Assembly: GCA_029378245.1 (NCBI GenBank)
Contig: JARKIF010000005.1
Span: 1,116,001 to 1,180,000, forward strand
DNA from: Roridomyces roridus
Lineage: Eukaryota > Basidiomycota > Agaricomycetes > Agaricales > Mycenaceae
DNA: 64,000 nt
Direction: 5' to 3'
In this document: one piece after another, positions 48,672 to 59,276 of the stretch
How the letters are laid out: each line of letters opens with the position of its first letter
How positions within the stretch are numbered: position 1 is the first letter of the stretch
Translations under genes and position numbers: made by a program
Notes under the pieces: generated by a model
What the model saw: only the letters and a program-made list of their open reading frames with translations
Database searches by the model: none
Told to the model about the DNA's origin: nothing

Positions 48672-49718
48672 TTATATTTTATGGTATCTGCTAAGCACTC
48701 TATCTTCTACGCCTTCGCCGATCCACTTGTACAACCCTTCCGAGAATTCCAAGTTGTCCTTCTCTGCCTTGAACAGCTTGTTGTAGTCCTGCGGTCCAGC
48801 GGGTGCCGCCGCAAACGGAGTGGCGGTCATGTCGCGGGACGAGTCGGCGGAATTGTCACCCCCGAGGATGAGGCGATACAACCCATTCAGTCCAAAAAAG
48901 TTGAGGAAGTACCAGGACAGAGAAGACACCCATCGTACGTCCATGTCCTGCGTCTCGACACCCCGCTGCAGCATCGACTTGAATCCCAACGTGAGAGGAA
49001 ACGGCAACTTGACTAGACAGAGTCAGACGAGGACGGGTTGCAAAGAGGAATACTGACTGAGGACAAAGCCTTGGAAGAAGAAATTAATCCAGCCCATAAT
49101 TACCATCTGTGGTACCATCATGACTGTCCTTTGCTCAATTTTGAGGGAATGTTGGAGCAGGGAACGGCTCACCCATCTGGGTCTTCATGCCAGACATCAT
49201 GCCGTCCATTGCAGCGGGGTCTGTCATCGGGTTTGCTGGCATTTTCGGCGCGTCTCCGTCACGAGGAGGGCCGTCTTTGAGATATGTCCCTGCTTCAAAG
49301 GTTTCCGACAGGTGGCGCGAGATGGACTGGTAATACACTGGGGGTATCGGGGAGTTTGCAGAGGTAGCTCTCAGAATCTGGGCACGCGCCATGGCGCGTC
49401 TGCGCACCAGGTTAGTCGTTCCGCCTGCTCGAAGTATTGAAGCCACAGACTGTTCGCGAATGGCTTCCCGAGGCAGCTTTTTCGGTGGAGACTGGAGAAG
49501 GAGGACCACATAATGTCGGAGAATTCCAACCAGAATCTGGGGACTTGGTATAAATTGTGGCATTCAAGGCGTCGGTGCAGAACAGACCATGACGAGGGTA
49601 ATGGGAAACAGGACCCAGTCGCGAATCTGCGGGTCGAGATAGAGCGAAACCCTTCATTTCTGTGGTCATTTCCTGCGCTCTCCACGAAGAGAGAAATTAC
49701 TTGCGCTGAATTCGACAT
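48672..49718 (-). CDS. EMC3: ER membrane protein complex subunit 3
   Basis: Exon 1 encodes only MSNSA plus two bases, joined by a GC-donor intron (49652-49704) to GVSLYLDPQIRDWVLFPIT. Another intron leads to ILVGILRHYVVLLLQSPPK, then REQSVASILRAGGTTNLV with the family's RxxL helix, the Met-rich MTDPAAMDGMMSGMK loop, a short exon for the second membrane region, and KLPFPLTLGFKSML, MDVRWVSSLSWYF and NGLYRLILG, ending LSRYHKI at 48672. EMC3 is the YidC/Oxa1-like insertase subunit with three TM helices and a hydrophilic groove that admits weakly hydrophobic TM segments. Start codons of EMC3 and VTI1 are 53 bp apart. Confidence 0.88.
49652..49704 (-). other. GC-AG intron in EMC3
   Basis: The exon ends AATTCAGC; the intron starts GCAAGTAAT and ends AATGAAG (53 nt). 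Phase-2 splicing puts MSNSA in frame with LYLDPQIRDW. Using the GT inside the same donor gives a frame with an early stop. Confidence 0.7.
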
Positions 49719-49771
49719 GGCGGCACTGCGGAAGAATAGCACGTGCATCAGACTCGCTTTCAGCTACCACA
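49719..49771. promoter_or_regulatory. Short bidirectional promoter, EMC3 / VTI1
   Basis: 53 bp between the two divergent start codons, both genes of the secretory and membrane system. Confidence 0.45.
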
Positions 49772-50646
49772 ATGGACAATTCGCCAACATCTCTGTTTGA
49801 CTCCTACGAACAGGACTTCAACGCTTTCATAGAGACCATCCGCCAGAAGCTGGATGGCGAGGGAAAGGACGACAGCGGTGGCAAGTCCGTCTCCACTCCA
49901 AACTCCATTCATATTCACTCTCCACAGAGCAGCGCAAGGCTTCACTGAGGCGGGCGGAGATGGAGCTCGACGAGGCGGACGAGATGGTATATTGCACGCC
50001 TCCAAACCGTTGCTCTTGTACTGAGCAGCAAGGACAGGTCTCTCAAATGGAAATCGAAATCCAGGGCATTCCGCAGTCCATACGGCCTCAATACCAAACC
50101 CGCCTGCGTACCGCCAAGGCGGACTTGACTCGCTTCAAGAAGCAATACAAGGACGTGCACGCCCAACTGGCACGCAGTGCTCTACTCTCCTCCTCCGCCC
50201 ACCCAGGCGCATTTACTTCCGACGAGCCTTACGGCCCAGCAAGTGACCGCACACGCTTGCTGGCTGGCACATCAGTCCTCGAAGATGGAACGAAGCGTCT
50301 CCAGGACTCGCACCGTATCGCTCTCGAAACCGAGAACCAGGGCGCCGATATTCTCATGAATCTCAGACAACAACGGGAACAGATTGTAAATTCTCGGGAT
50401 ACTGTACGTCCTCTACCAGAGAGTCCCCACTCAAACTAACGTGCTGCAGCTACAAACCGCCAATACTTCGATCGAACGCGCCTCGGGGACCCTGAAAGGC
50501 ATGATACGAAGGTACGTTCGACTGCACACTCCTTGCACACCTAAACAGATTCTTCTAGGATGTACCAGCAACGGATAGTCACTGGTATCATTATCCTCGT
50601 CCTCATCCTTCTCATTGGAATCATCCTCTACGAAAAGCTGGCTTGA
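49772..50646 (+). CDS. VTI1: Qb-SNARE Vti1
   Basis: Starts MDNSPTSLFDSYEQDFNAFI, the usual Vti1 N-terminus. A GC-donor intron (49881-49927) and a GT intron (49987-50037) interrupt the N-terminal three-helix bundle (QRKASLRRAEMELDEADEM, then VSQMEIEIQGIP). The SNARE motif runs from about LEDGTKRLQDSHRIALE through LMNLRQQREQIVNSRDT and IERASGTLKGMIRR, followed by the tail anchor IVTGIIILVLILLIGIIL and YEKLA. Vti1 takes part in several SNARE complexes at Golgi, endosome and vacuole. About 220 residues, normal size. Confidence 0.93.
49881..49927 (+). other. GC-AG intron in VTI1
   Basis: The exon ends GACAGCGGTG; the intron starts GCAAGTCCG and ends TCCACAG (47 nt). Phase-1 splicing gives DDSGEQRKASLRR. 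The GT three bases downstream is in the wrong phase. Confidence 0.82.
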
Positions 50647-50789
50647 TTCATGAACTTATACTTATCCTGTATTTTTTATTCTTCCAATCTCATTCTGCCC
50701 GGATTAATGATAAATTTGTATGACTATTTACACATGGGCGTGAAGGAGAAAACTGTCCAGCAATATGTACTCAAAACGGAGAATAAGAC

Positions 50790-52655
50790 CTAGTAACCAC
50801 CTCTCTCTGCATCATGCCGGGGATTCCAAGGCCCTTGTGACGGATGCTGCTGATGTTGTGGTAGAGGCGAGGCAGAGACACCCCCATAGGCATCGACGTC
50901 GTCATACGCCAGACCGCTCACGGACTGTGGCGAAGGGGGAGGCCGTTGCTGCGGGCGAGGACTGGGTACAACCCGACCCTGGTACACGTCTTGTGGGTCG
51001 TACCCGTAGTTTCGGCCCTCGTTCTGGTATGCGCTGGGAGCGGCAGAACCAGGTCGGTCTACAGGATTCAGATGGGAGAAGGGAGTCCCGACGCGGGGTT
51101 CGCCACCGTATGGTGCGGCCGACCCTGGTCGGTCTATAGGGTATTGTGATTGTGAAAAGGGCGCTGCGCCTGACGTCAGGTGCATTTGGCTTTCATCCTC
51201 GTACGCTGCCTGATACTCGTCCTGCTGGTGCAATGTGGCCTGCGAGGGATTGAATGTGGCATATGCGTCTGGAGCCTGGTAGGCCGAGAATGGGTTGTAA
51301 GCCGGCATTGGCGGTGGGTTCGCCTTGTTGTCGGAATTGTAATAGTAGTACGAATCCTGTGTGAAGGTGCTGGGGGCGACGCGAGTGTGCATGGATGATT
51401 TGTCATCGTCATCCTCGACCGACAGGTTGGGCAACGTCGGTTGAGGGAGCGGCTTGGAAGTGAATTCACCCTTCCTGTTCTTCAAATGCGAGAAGTCACC
51501 GCGGGCTTCCTTCTGTTGCCGCTTTTGAGCTTCGTCGACTCGCTTCTTCTGCGCTTTCTTGATCACAAATTCAATGCGCTGAGAGTAGATGGAATCAATC
51601 AAACGGCAAGAGAATGTTCGCTGGTTGTACCTTGTCGACCTTGTGGCAGCAGTATTCCTGTGGGGAGTCAATAAATGATCGACAGCGAACGCCAATAAGC
51701 CCACCTTCAAGTTGCCACGGATATAGCACAGCAAAGGGATGTAACATATGCCGGCAACGAGCAGAAGGAGGAGGGAACCGAGGAAGACGACAACGGTGAA
51801 GAAAGTGGTCACCGTCAGCAGGGACGTCGAGGTGGTGTTCCCGGCAAAGTACTTGGGGATATCCCATTTCGCCGTATCGTGTTTCGTGAGCCACACGGCG
51901 TACAGCGTGAGAGCATTGATAGTCTGTCGAGGGCCGTCAGCCAACAGAAGACGCTTCCAGCCTGTCATGATAATTAGCACGGCCGAATGATGAAAGGGAT
52001 GGTCTGACTCTTGAAGACGAAGAAGACAAAGAAAGCAAAGTCGTCGCTGGTCTTGGTCGAGTTGGAGATGTGGTCAAAGAAGCAGAAGTGGTCGTATGAG
52101 CCTGGGAAGAGGATTAATTGGGGTAAACGCAGAAAGGAGAGTGCAGCTGACGCAGGGAGTAGTAGTTGTTGGCAAGCACATTCGTGAAGGCATAGGAGAT
52201 ATCATGGCTAGCGACGATCAGCTTGGCCTTGCGAGACTCGTAGCCCAGCTATTGCGTGGGTTGAGAGACAGTTCGGGAGGCCGCAGCGATGATTGCTCAC
52301 CAGCAGGAACGAGAATATGATGCAGCCGACGAACAACCATTTGCCGGTTTGGAACGGGATGAAGACGCAACCCTTGCTTTGAGCCGTGCACGCGTCAAAG
52401 ATTTGGTTGGACCAGGCCGTAGTTGTCAACATGGTCACTGCGGTGAAGATATCGGACATGTAGACGGCGAAGGACTTGAAGAAGATGAGGAAGAGGAAGA
52501 GATATTTGGAGCGCATCTTGAAGCTATTGTCGCGGAAATCGGCCACGTTCATAAAGTCGAACTGAACGCAAATGAGAGGGGGACATGGGGCCAAGGAAAG
52601 GGCATACTTTATGGTCTTGCACGACCTCTCGCTTCCATTTGGGACCACCACACAT
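50790..52655 (-). CDS. KCH1: Kch1/Prm6-type low-affinity potassium transporter
   Basis: Starts MCGGPKWKREVVQDHK at 52655, then FDFMNVADFRDNSF, membrane segments (YLFLFLIFFKSFAVYMSDIF, GKWLFVGCIIFSFLL), the core ISYAFTNVLANNYYSL and DHFCFFCH region read through short introns, KRLLLADGPRQTINALTLY, and TTFFTVVVFLGSLLLLLVAG. A long cytosolic tail with a basic helix (KKAQKKRVDEAQKRQQKEAR) and a disordered Pro/Gln/Tyr-rich end (two DRPGSAAP repeats) stops with HDAERGGY. Yeast Kch1 and Prm6/Kch2 allow K+ uptake linked to calcium influx during the pheromone response. At least four GT-AG introns. Confidence 0.85.
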
Positions 52656-52840
52656 TGTAAAGAAAGGACGACGGGGAGGGTGTCGAGGCTAGAGAGTTGT
52701 TCTGTGGTACACCGTGCGATCCAGTCGCATGCAATGTAAGGGGCAGTGAGCGACGAGGGTGGGGACGACGAGAGATGGTAACCGTAACGAGCAATTGACC
52801 GTAGTTTTGACGTATTTGCCAACACCCCAATTTGCCCACA

Positions 52841-54517
52841 ATGACGGTCAGTCGAACAATTGCTTCAAGCACAATGCGTCCTCACTACTTCCCAGACCGT
52901 TCAAAAAATAAAGGTACCGACGAATTTCCGCCGGCGCTCCTGGCTTAATTTTTCCCAAGGAAATCGAAGATGAGATGGCCAAAAGTATTATGCATCTTCA
53001 AGTCAAGAGCTCCGTTCACCGTCCTTGCAGCCCAGAAAAATAAGGCCACTTCGTATCATCTGGGGCAACTCAAAGCGAAGCTCGCTAAACTCCGACGCGA
53101 ACTCATCTCTCCAACCGGTGGTGGTGGAGGAGCAGGAGCTGGTCTGGGTTTCGATGTCGCGCGGTATTACTCCTTTGCAAACCATGGCGCCCCCGTCTCA
53201 TTCGGTTTCCAGAACTGGTGTTGCCAGTGTAGGATTTATTGGGTTTCCATCGTAAGTCCTTGCGTTGAACACCATCCTCCCAAACTGAATTATCTGTAGG
53301 GTCGGCAAATCGACTCTGATGTCTAAACTCACCGGCACGCACTCGGAGGTCTCGGCAATTGATTTCACTACACTCACGACCGTTCCCGGCACGGTCAAAG
53401 TTCACGGAGCGCCTATACAGATTCTTGATTTGCCAGGAATTATCGAAGGTGCGCCATCACGCGATCTATCCTACCCATTCTCAATGCATTACAAGGTGCC
53501 AACGATGGACGTGGCAGAGGTCGTCAGGTCATCGCTGTAGCACGGACCTGCAACTTGATTTTCATCGTTTTGGACGTGCTGAAGCCGCTCGGGGACAAGA
53601 AAATCATCGAGGGCGAGCTCGAAGGTTTCGGGATCCGCTTGAACAAGCGCCCACCTGCGATACTAGTGAGAAGGAAGGAAAAGGGCGGAATTGCCATCAC
53701 AAACACGGTGCCGTTGACCAATATTGCGCACGAGGCAAAGTTGTTCAGAATATATTGAAATCCTTGTTTGACCATTCTTGCAGGACATTAAAGGCAAGCT
53801 CGACCGAGTAATGTTGGGATCTTGTTGACACATTAAAAAGGTGTCCTCAGCGAGTTCAAGATCAACAACTGTGATGTCGCCATCCGCGAACCTGGGGCTA
53901 CCATTGATGATCTGGTCGACGTTATCGAAGGCAACAGGGTCTACATTCCAGCAATATATGCAAGTCCGCGTCCTTTTCCGCCCTGTGTTGCTCATGTTTT
54001 CTAGATTCTGAACAAAATCGACGCAATCTCAATAGAAGAGCTCGATCTTCTGTGGGTGGAATCCTCTCTGATATTATCACCCGACTCATTCCCCCAGCTA
54101 CAAGATCCCAATGTCCGTTCCCATCTCCTCAAAGGAATGGCTAAACATCGACGAATTGATTGAGAAAATGTGGTCAACACTGGACCTCGTCCGAGTATAT
54201 ACCAAGCCCCGCGGACTGGCCCCAGATTACTCGCAGCCCGTCGTTCTTCGGAGCGGCAAGTGCTCGGTCGAAGATTTCTGCAATGCAATCCACAAGGAAA
54301 TTGCCAAACAGATGAAATAGTAAGCAGCGTGCCTTTTCTGGTGAATTATCCAACCAGCGGACAGTGCCATCGTATGGGGCGCCAGTGCGAAGCATTCCCG
54401 GGGGCAGAAAGTCGGCCTCGAGCACATTCTGGAGGATGAAGACGGTGCGATCCGTTTGGGCATTCTCGTTGGCCGCCGCTAATACTTGCCGCAGTTGTGC
54501 ACATCTCAAAGAAGTGA
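52841..54517 (+). CDS. RBG1: Ribosome-binding GTPase Rbg1/DRG1
   Basis: Unusually fragmented gene. Exon 1 is ATG ACG only; with the next exons it reads [16 protein letters not shown] and [20 protein letters not shown] motifs: GFPSVGKST (G1, across an intron), DLPGIIEGA (G3), NKID (G4). DRG blocks: [58 protein letters not shown] and a C-terminal TGS domain with [20 protein letters not shown] final GT-AG intron gives the canonical end LEDEDVVHISKK. Three introns have GC donors and two of these flank a 10-nt exon (53784-53793). With its partner Tma46/DFRP1 it binds translating ribosomes and resolves pausing. Confidence 0.93.
53735..53783 (+). other. GC-AG intron in RBG1 (first of three)
   Basis: The exon ends GCGCACGAG; the intron starts GCAAAGTTG and ends TTCTTGCAG (49 nt). 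Phase 0. Joins [10 protein letters not shown] to DIK in the micro-exon. The GT inside the donor region gives the wrong frame and an early stop. Confidence 0.75.
53794..53840 (+). other. GC-AG intron in RBG1 (second of three)
   Basis: The 10-nt exon GACATTAAAG precedes it; the intron starts GCAAGCTCG and ends TAAAAAG (47 nt). Phase 1. Joins DIK to [10 protein letters not shown], the expected DRG sequence. Confidence 0.78.
53960..54004 (+). other. GC-AG intron in RBG1 (third of three)
   Basis: The exon ends GCAATATAT; the intron starts GCAAGTCCG and ends TTTTCTAG (45 nt). Phase 0. Joins VYIPAIY to [13 protein letters not shown], placing the G4 motif NKID directly after the splice. Confidence 0.88.
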
Positions 54518-54549
54518 TCCATGTAGCCATTATACGAATGTGTATTTTC

Positions 54550-56743
54550 TCAGATTCGAGACATCGGTCCTTGATAAGCTCTCTCCTCGTGCAAATACAC
54601 ATACAACAGCCGCAAGAAGCCCCAGACGAGCCCGACCGCGCAATACACACTAGTCACCATCAGAGGTAAAAATTCCATGGCCGCCACTCCTGCTGGGCGT
54701 GGATCTGGCTCGGGACACGTGAAATCTGCGGTTGAGACGCATGTGTCGGGGATAAGTGTTCCTCCTTGACGGCGTGCTGCCCAAGTAGGGAACGCCGTTA
54801 TGAAGAGCAGCAAGAATGCGAACCCTGCCAGGTAGATCTTCTCCAGCTTATCAATGATGACGAATGAAAGCGAGTTTGGGTATCTGCAGAGTCAGACAGG
54901 CACGCGGATGGACTGAGGGACTCACTCGTATACACGCCGTGTCAGTGGAACGTAGACAAACAGGATCCACAAAGCCGAGTAGATGACTTTGACGATTGAT
55001 TCTACGGAAAATGTCAAAAGTGGGTCGCAAGGTGCAAAGAGGTTATTACCTCCTGGTGTGAATATGAGGGGGAACAAAGAGAATATACCGGCTACACTAG
55101 CCAGTACAAATGTTCTGAAATACGCATGGCGCTCAGCGGCCAAGAGACTGAGCGGAACCAGCACGAGCAGGATGGCTTTTTCATGAACATGCCAACCAAA
55201 CAGGTATGATGCATAGCCGCAGAGAGTCAGAGCAGTCAGGAAAGACTTGTAGTTTGGCGTAAACCAAAGCTTGATTAGGGCAATCTGAGAGATGGGATGA
55301 GGATTCGTTATGGAGCTGCATGGAAATACTTGCCGATTGGAAAGCCACAGTAATTATAAAGGTGTGTATAGGCTTGATGTTTGGGAGGACTGCAAAAACC
55401 GTGTCCCCCACAAGGCCCCGCGAAGTGGACGCCACACCCGACACATTGATGGCCACGTCTGCTCCAGTACGACTCACGTCTGGAGGTTCTTGAGCAAATA
55501 TGGGTGAAAATAGACTAGACTTACATCGAAGAAGTACTCTATCGGCCGCAGTAACGAGTGCCCAGGCATTGGGAGCCCAATATGCATGGTTCAGTCCTCG
55601 GGTAAAGGGGAATAAGCGGGACAAGACTTGAGGGATCTGTCCCATGACGATGAAAGGCCCGAAGGAGATGACGAATACTGCGATGACAGCGTTGGCCAAG
55701 GAGAGAAAGTTCTTGATCTCCAGTTTTCCTGCCGGAGACATGCAAAACGAGCGGAGGAGATATATAAAGTATGCTGGCTATGGCTTTGTGAGCGAATCCA
55801 CCATTGTCCGGGAGGGATGACGCACAGCCAGATACATATAAATATGCTTGAAATTGAGCAAAACTGCAAAGAGAATTCCGCTTGCAAGTTTATTCCCCTG
55901 GTCTTGTCAAAGGTGGGATCATTAGATATTTCAGAGGCACTTACGTTGCGAGCCATAAGAATGGACCAGAGAAGGATACCGAACATGAATCCATTGTACT
56001 GGAAATGGATGTGATCCACGATGAGAAACCCAGGATGAAGAAACAGAGACGCCGAGATGACGCGCTGCGTTGACGGGTCTATCGATCCCCTGATGAACCT
56101 ATATCCAGCTGTGAGCGCACGCAGGCATGGTATGCACCGGTCAAACCTGTGCAGCACAGCGCCCAGGACGAGCTCCGAAAGAATGACCGTCGTTCGCTGG
56201 TACGCTACAACGGACCAAGCGTCATAGTTCAAGTTATTCAGGTCCACTATCTTCGGGTCGATGAATGATGCAGGTATCGAGAGAAGTTTCTCAAAATACG
56301 CAAAGAAGGGCGGGTAATCCAAGGCTGATAATGCGTATGAGCGCTGCATTCAACAAGCAAGCAACCCATCAACGTACTCCACTCGGAAGTTGTCTTTGCG
56401 GTCGTGAGTCGGAGCCGAATTGTGAACGGGAAAACACACGTCGTAGTACCATTTAGATATTGGCAGGGAGTAAGTGATTGCCAGCCAGTTTCTATGCACT
56501 TCGAAATCGGTGGAACGACTGGCACGAGATGAATTGGCGCTTGGGGGTGACGCGTAGCAGCACTCACTATGAGGGAAAGAGCAGTAACTTGAAACAAGTT
56601 GAGAGGAATAAAAGATCGTATTCGGAGCTGTCCAAGTCCCATTGAAGCCAGGATTTCCTTTTCGTGGTGGATGGAGACTCGGCCGCCGTCGGAGATTTGA
56701 GGCTCTCGGATGGAACGCGCCTGACAAGTTTGGGTTCCTCCAT
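54550..56743 (-). CDS. ALG8: Dolichyl-P-Glc:Glc1Man9GlcNAc2-PP-dolichol glucosyltransferase
   Basis: Starts [18 protein letters not shown] at 56743, then a basic N-terminus and first membrane helix. The conserved lumenal loop [20 protein letters not shown] contains the catalytic Asp; [19 protein letters not shown] follows, which with HNLNY-type NNLNYD sorts it to Alg8 rather than Alg6. Further: [40 protein letters not shown], a series of membrane segments, and a C-terminus ending [15 protein letters not shown] at 54550. It adds the second glucose to the lipid-linked oligosaccharide in the ER lumen. About ten short introns, GT-AG where checked. Convergent with RBG1 (32 bp between stops). Confidence 0.92.
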
Positions 56744-56798
56744 GGAAGTTGGGTAGAAGACACGACACTGTTGCTGACGTAATTCGACGCGTCTCAGC
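56744..56798. promoter_or_regulatory. Short bidirectional promoter, ALG8 / VMA21
   Basis: 55 bp between divergent start codons of two ER-resident proteins. Confidence 0.45.
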
Positions 56799-57169
56799 AT
56801 GAGCGAACAGGTCGCCGTTAACAAAGTCGCAGCGGACGCGGCTTCGACGTATGTATCCCATTCCAGGCCAATATCCTCTCATTCTGCTCCCCACAGCGCG
56901 CAGCTCGTCAAGCTCTTGCTGTTCAGTCTTTCTCTGGGCATCGTCCCAATAGCTTCGTACTTTGGCTCGCTGGAATACGTTTGGAACGGTTGGTCAAGAC
57001 CCCGCGTCCACGGGCTTGGCCTCACTTTACGCCAGGCAATGCTACCTATGCCGCTCTAACGGCTGTTGTCGGCGCCAACATCGTTCTCGTCGGCTACATC
57101 ATATCCTCGGTCTTGGACGACAAACGGGAAACGAGTTCTCCAACAAAAGAGACCAAAAAGACCCAATGA
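56799..57169 (+). CDS. VMA21: V-ATPase assembly factor Vma21
   Basis: Three exons. Starts MSEQVAVNKVAADAAST; the first TM helix is KLLLFSLSLGIVPIASYF, the short lumenal loop is EYVWNGNATYAALTA (split by an intron) and the second TM helix is VVGANIVLVGYIISSVL. The cytosolic tail ends ETKKTQ, with a Lys pair at a position that could act as an ER-retrieval signal, though the canonical KKxx spacing is met only as KKTQ. About 90 residues, the usual size. Vma21 chaperones assembly of the Vo ring in the ER. Short and easily missed, but the two-helix pattern and spacing match the family. Confidence 0.85.
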
Positions 57170-57271
57170 ATTACTATATCCGGGAATGTCTACGGTTAAT
57201 TAAATAATATTATAGGAACGAGTCAACGCTCCGCGTCGCTTGAAGAACGAAGGTCTTTCAACTTGATAAGA

Positions 57272-58372
57272 TTAAATCGCATATCCCCACTGCACATTAT
57301 TACTAGTGCTCAAGGATTGCGCGTTCAACTGATGCTTGAATGAATGTATCAGACTCGCAAACTTGGCAACAAGAGAACCTACCCGCTGTCGTCTGGCGCT
57401 TAATCGGCCATTACTGTCGCTGGCTGCCCAGTGGATATGCGGGACAGATTGCGCAGATCGCAAGCGGTGCGGCTGGGCTACGGGAGCGTTTGGTCGTTTC
57501 TCCGCCGCTGGGCTAAGGGTAGGAGTGGTGGGAGTAGTGGGAGTATCGGGTGGTGACCGCAGAGTAAGTGTTGACCCCGGTTTCTTTGAAAACGAGGTTG
57601 GCCGCACCCCAGAGCCAGAATCGGCATATCGTGGGGTGGTGGGAGTCGCCAAGGGAGTCGAGTCCCTTGAGCTGTATGAGGGAGAGGGCGGAAGAGGCGC
57701 TATAGTTGGTGTGGGTAGAAGAACGAGTGGCTTCGGGGCCATCCGTCTCCGGGTCGGCAACGGAGGAGGGATGGGAAACAAGGCAAGTGTGTTCTCAGGG
57801 TCTGTCCCCGTGTCGGATTCAGAGTCTGAAGTCTGTGCCGAACTCGAGGTCAGATATGGGCTCGACTCGGAGCCCCAGGCGCGATACAGAGTTGGTCGCG
57901 GTGGGTCGAGGATAACGTGAACGCCATGCCGCGATGGCGGAGCGCCGATAATGTCCTCATCCTGGACATCCTTCATAAAATCCTCCCAAACGTGATCCAG
58001 CTCGGGCATCTCACGCTTGGTCACGGAAGTTACGGAGGGTTTTCGGGGAGTTCTGCTCCTTGGTTTCGGCGATGGCGTGGGAGGAACGGTCAAATCGATG
58101 AACTCGAGGTCTAGAGATGGGGGTCGAGGGGGCCTCGAAGGGGGCACCGCAGGGAGTGGGCGATCCAAAGAATGTGACGAGGTAAGGGGCGGCGGTGGCC
58201 CAGGTTGGCCTGGAGGAGAGGTCGCGCGAGGGAGTCCCGCCGCGTCCGATTCGGCGTAGCTCCCTTTGCGAAAAAAGCGGGGTGCTGAAGGGGAATCCGA
58301 GGGATTGGGGGAGCGAGGGCTCTGAGTCGCCTTCTTCCTCCAGCTGCGAAAGAAAGAGGCAGGCTGTTGCAT
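57272..58372 (-). CDS. Disordered Ser/Pro-rich protein, uncharacterised
   Basis: Starts MQQPASFFRSWRKKATQSP at 58372. Almost entirely low complexity: Ser/Pro/Thr/Arg with PPR, PPTP and SPR runs. A short ordered island, MPELDHVWEDFMKDVQDEDI, lies mid-protein; it resembles the conserved helix of fungal septum/cytoskeleton adaptors only superficially. One GT-AG intron near 57335-57388 joins ARRQR to LNAQSLSTSNN, ending NVQWGYAI. Many SP/TP sites suggest phosphorylation. I do not recognise a family. An adaptor or scaffold role is a guess. Confidence 0.6.
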   Translation of the reverse strand: MQQPASFFRSWRKKATQSPRSPNPSDSPSAPRFFRKGSYAESDAAGLPRATSPPGQPGPPPPLTSSHSLDRPLPAVPPSRPPRPPSLDLEFIDLTVPPTPSPKPRSRTPRKPSVTSVTKREMPELDHVWEDFMKDVQDEDIIGAPPSRHGVHVILDPPRPTLYRAWGSESSPYLTSSSAQTSDSESDTGTDPENTLALFPIPPPLPTRRRMAPKPLVLLPTPTIAPLPPSPSYSSRDSTPLATPTTPRYADSGSGVRPTSFSKKPGSTLTLRSPPDTPTTPTTPTLSPAAEKRPNAPVAQPHRLRSAQSVPHIHWAASDSNGRLSARRQRVGSLVAKFASLIHSFKHQLNAQSLSTSNNVQWGYAI

Positions 58373-59276
58373 AGAGGAGGACGTCGCGTGAGGCAAGTGG
58401 AATGCTCAGTTGAGCAAGAACATCTCGGGGCCTTATAGATTATCTCACTGACACTCCATGGAAGAGGTCATGGAGGGTGGTGATTGGGAAGCAGTTCCTG
58501 GGCAGATCGTGACAGGCGAAGGGAAAGTGGCTGTAAACCGCTCGGACTCCTGTTAGAGGCAAAGGAGAACATTTGAACCGGGATCGCTGTGTATGCTTGG
58601 CCTCTGTGATGGCCCCTGGCAGCGAGGAACGTAGCAAAGGCGGTATTCTTTTTTGCAGCAGTATTACAACAAAAGATCACATTCACATGCTTGAGGAGTA
58701 AGTCGTGATTCATGCTCAGAGTTGCCCAAAGAGGTGACATGTACGTCGCATTGTCGGTAGGGAGCTGCTTGAAGGAAGGAATGCAGGTAGGCGCGGAGAT
58801 AAAAATTGCACGCCGACGACCACTTAAGAGAGTTTGATCCGAGCCCCATGCTACTTGTCTTGTCTCTTGTCACCACCGCGTTGTTGAGCAGATAATAACT
58901 GTTTGTGCCTCACCTTGGTGCCTCTCGACACAGTGCCCGAGTTGCACGGATAGAATCTGGACGGTTCTGGACTAATGCCAAGGCTCAAGTAGGCCCAAGT
59001 CTCCGTCTCGCGTCGGGCCCGCTCCACCAGGCTCCACCGAGAGGTCTTCCATCTTATCGAAACGCCGCATAGCCGATAGTTCAAATGAAAGTCTCCTTCC
59101 GGAAGACTTGATCCGCTTCGGAGTTGAATGATCCGCTGGATTACTATTTTGTAGTGGTATTCGTACAGGCGTGTCTAATGAGGGTACATATGATAAAAAC
59201 TGAGAGGATAGATGTTGAATACAGACAATGCAGAGAAAGATGTGCGAAATAAAATAGGGAAAACACTGGTCGCGAC
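58373..59276. other. 900-bp region without a recognised gene
   Basis: The longest gap in the window. Open frames are short and on both strands, and none shows a family pattern or consistent splice signals. It may contain the promoter and 5' leader of the minus-strand gene at 57272-58372, the 3' flank of RNR2, or a small non-coding RNA; the sequence does not decide. Confidence 0.5.
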
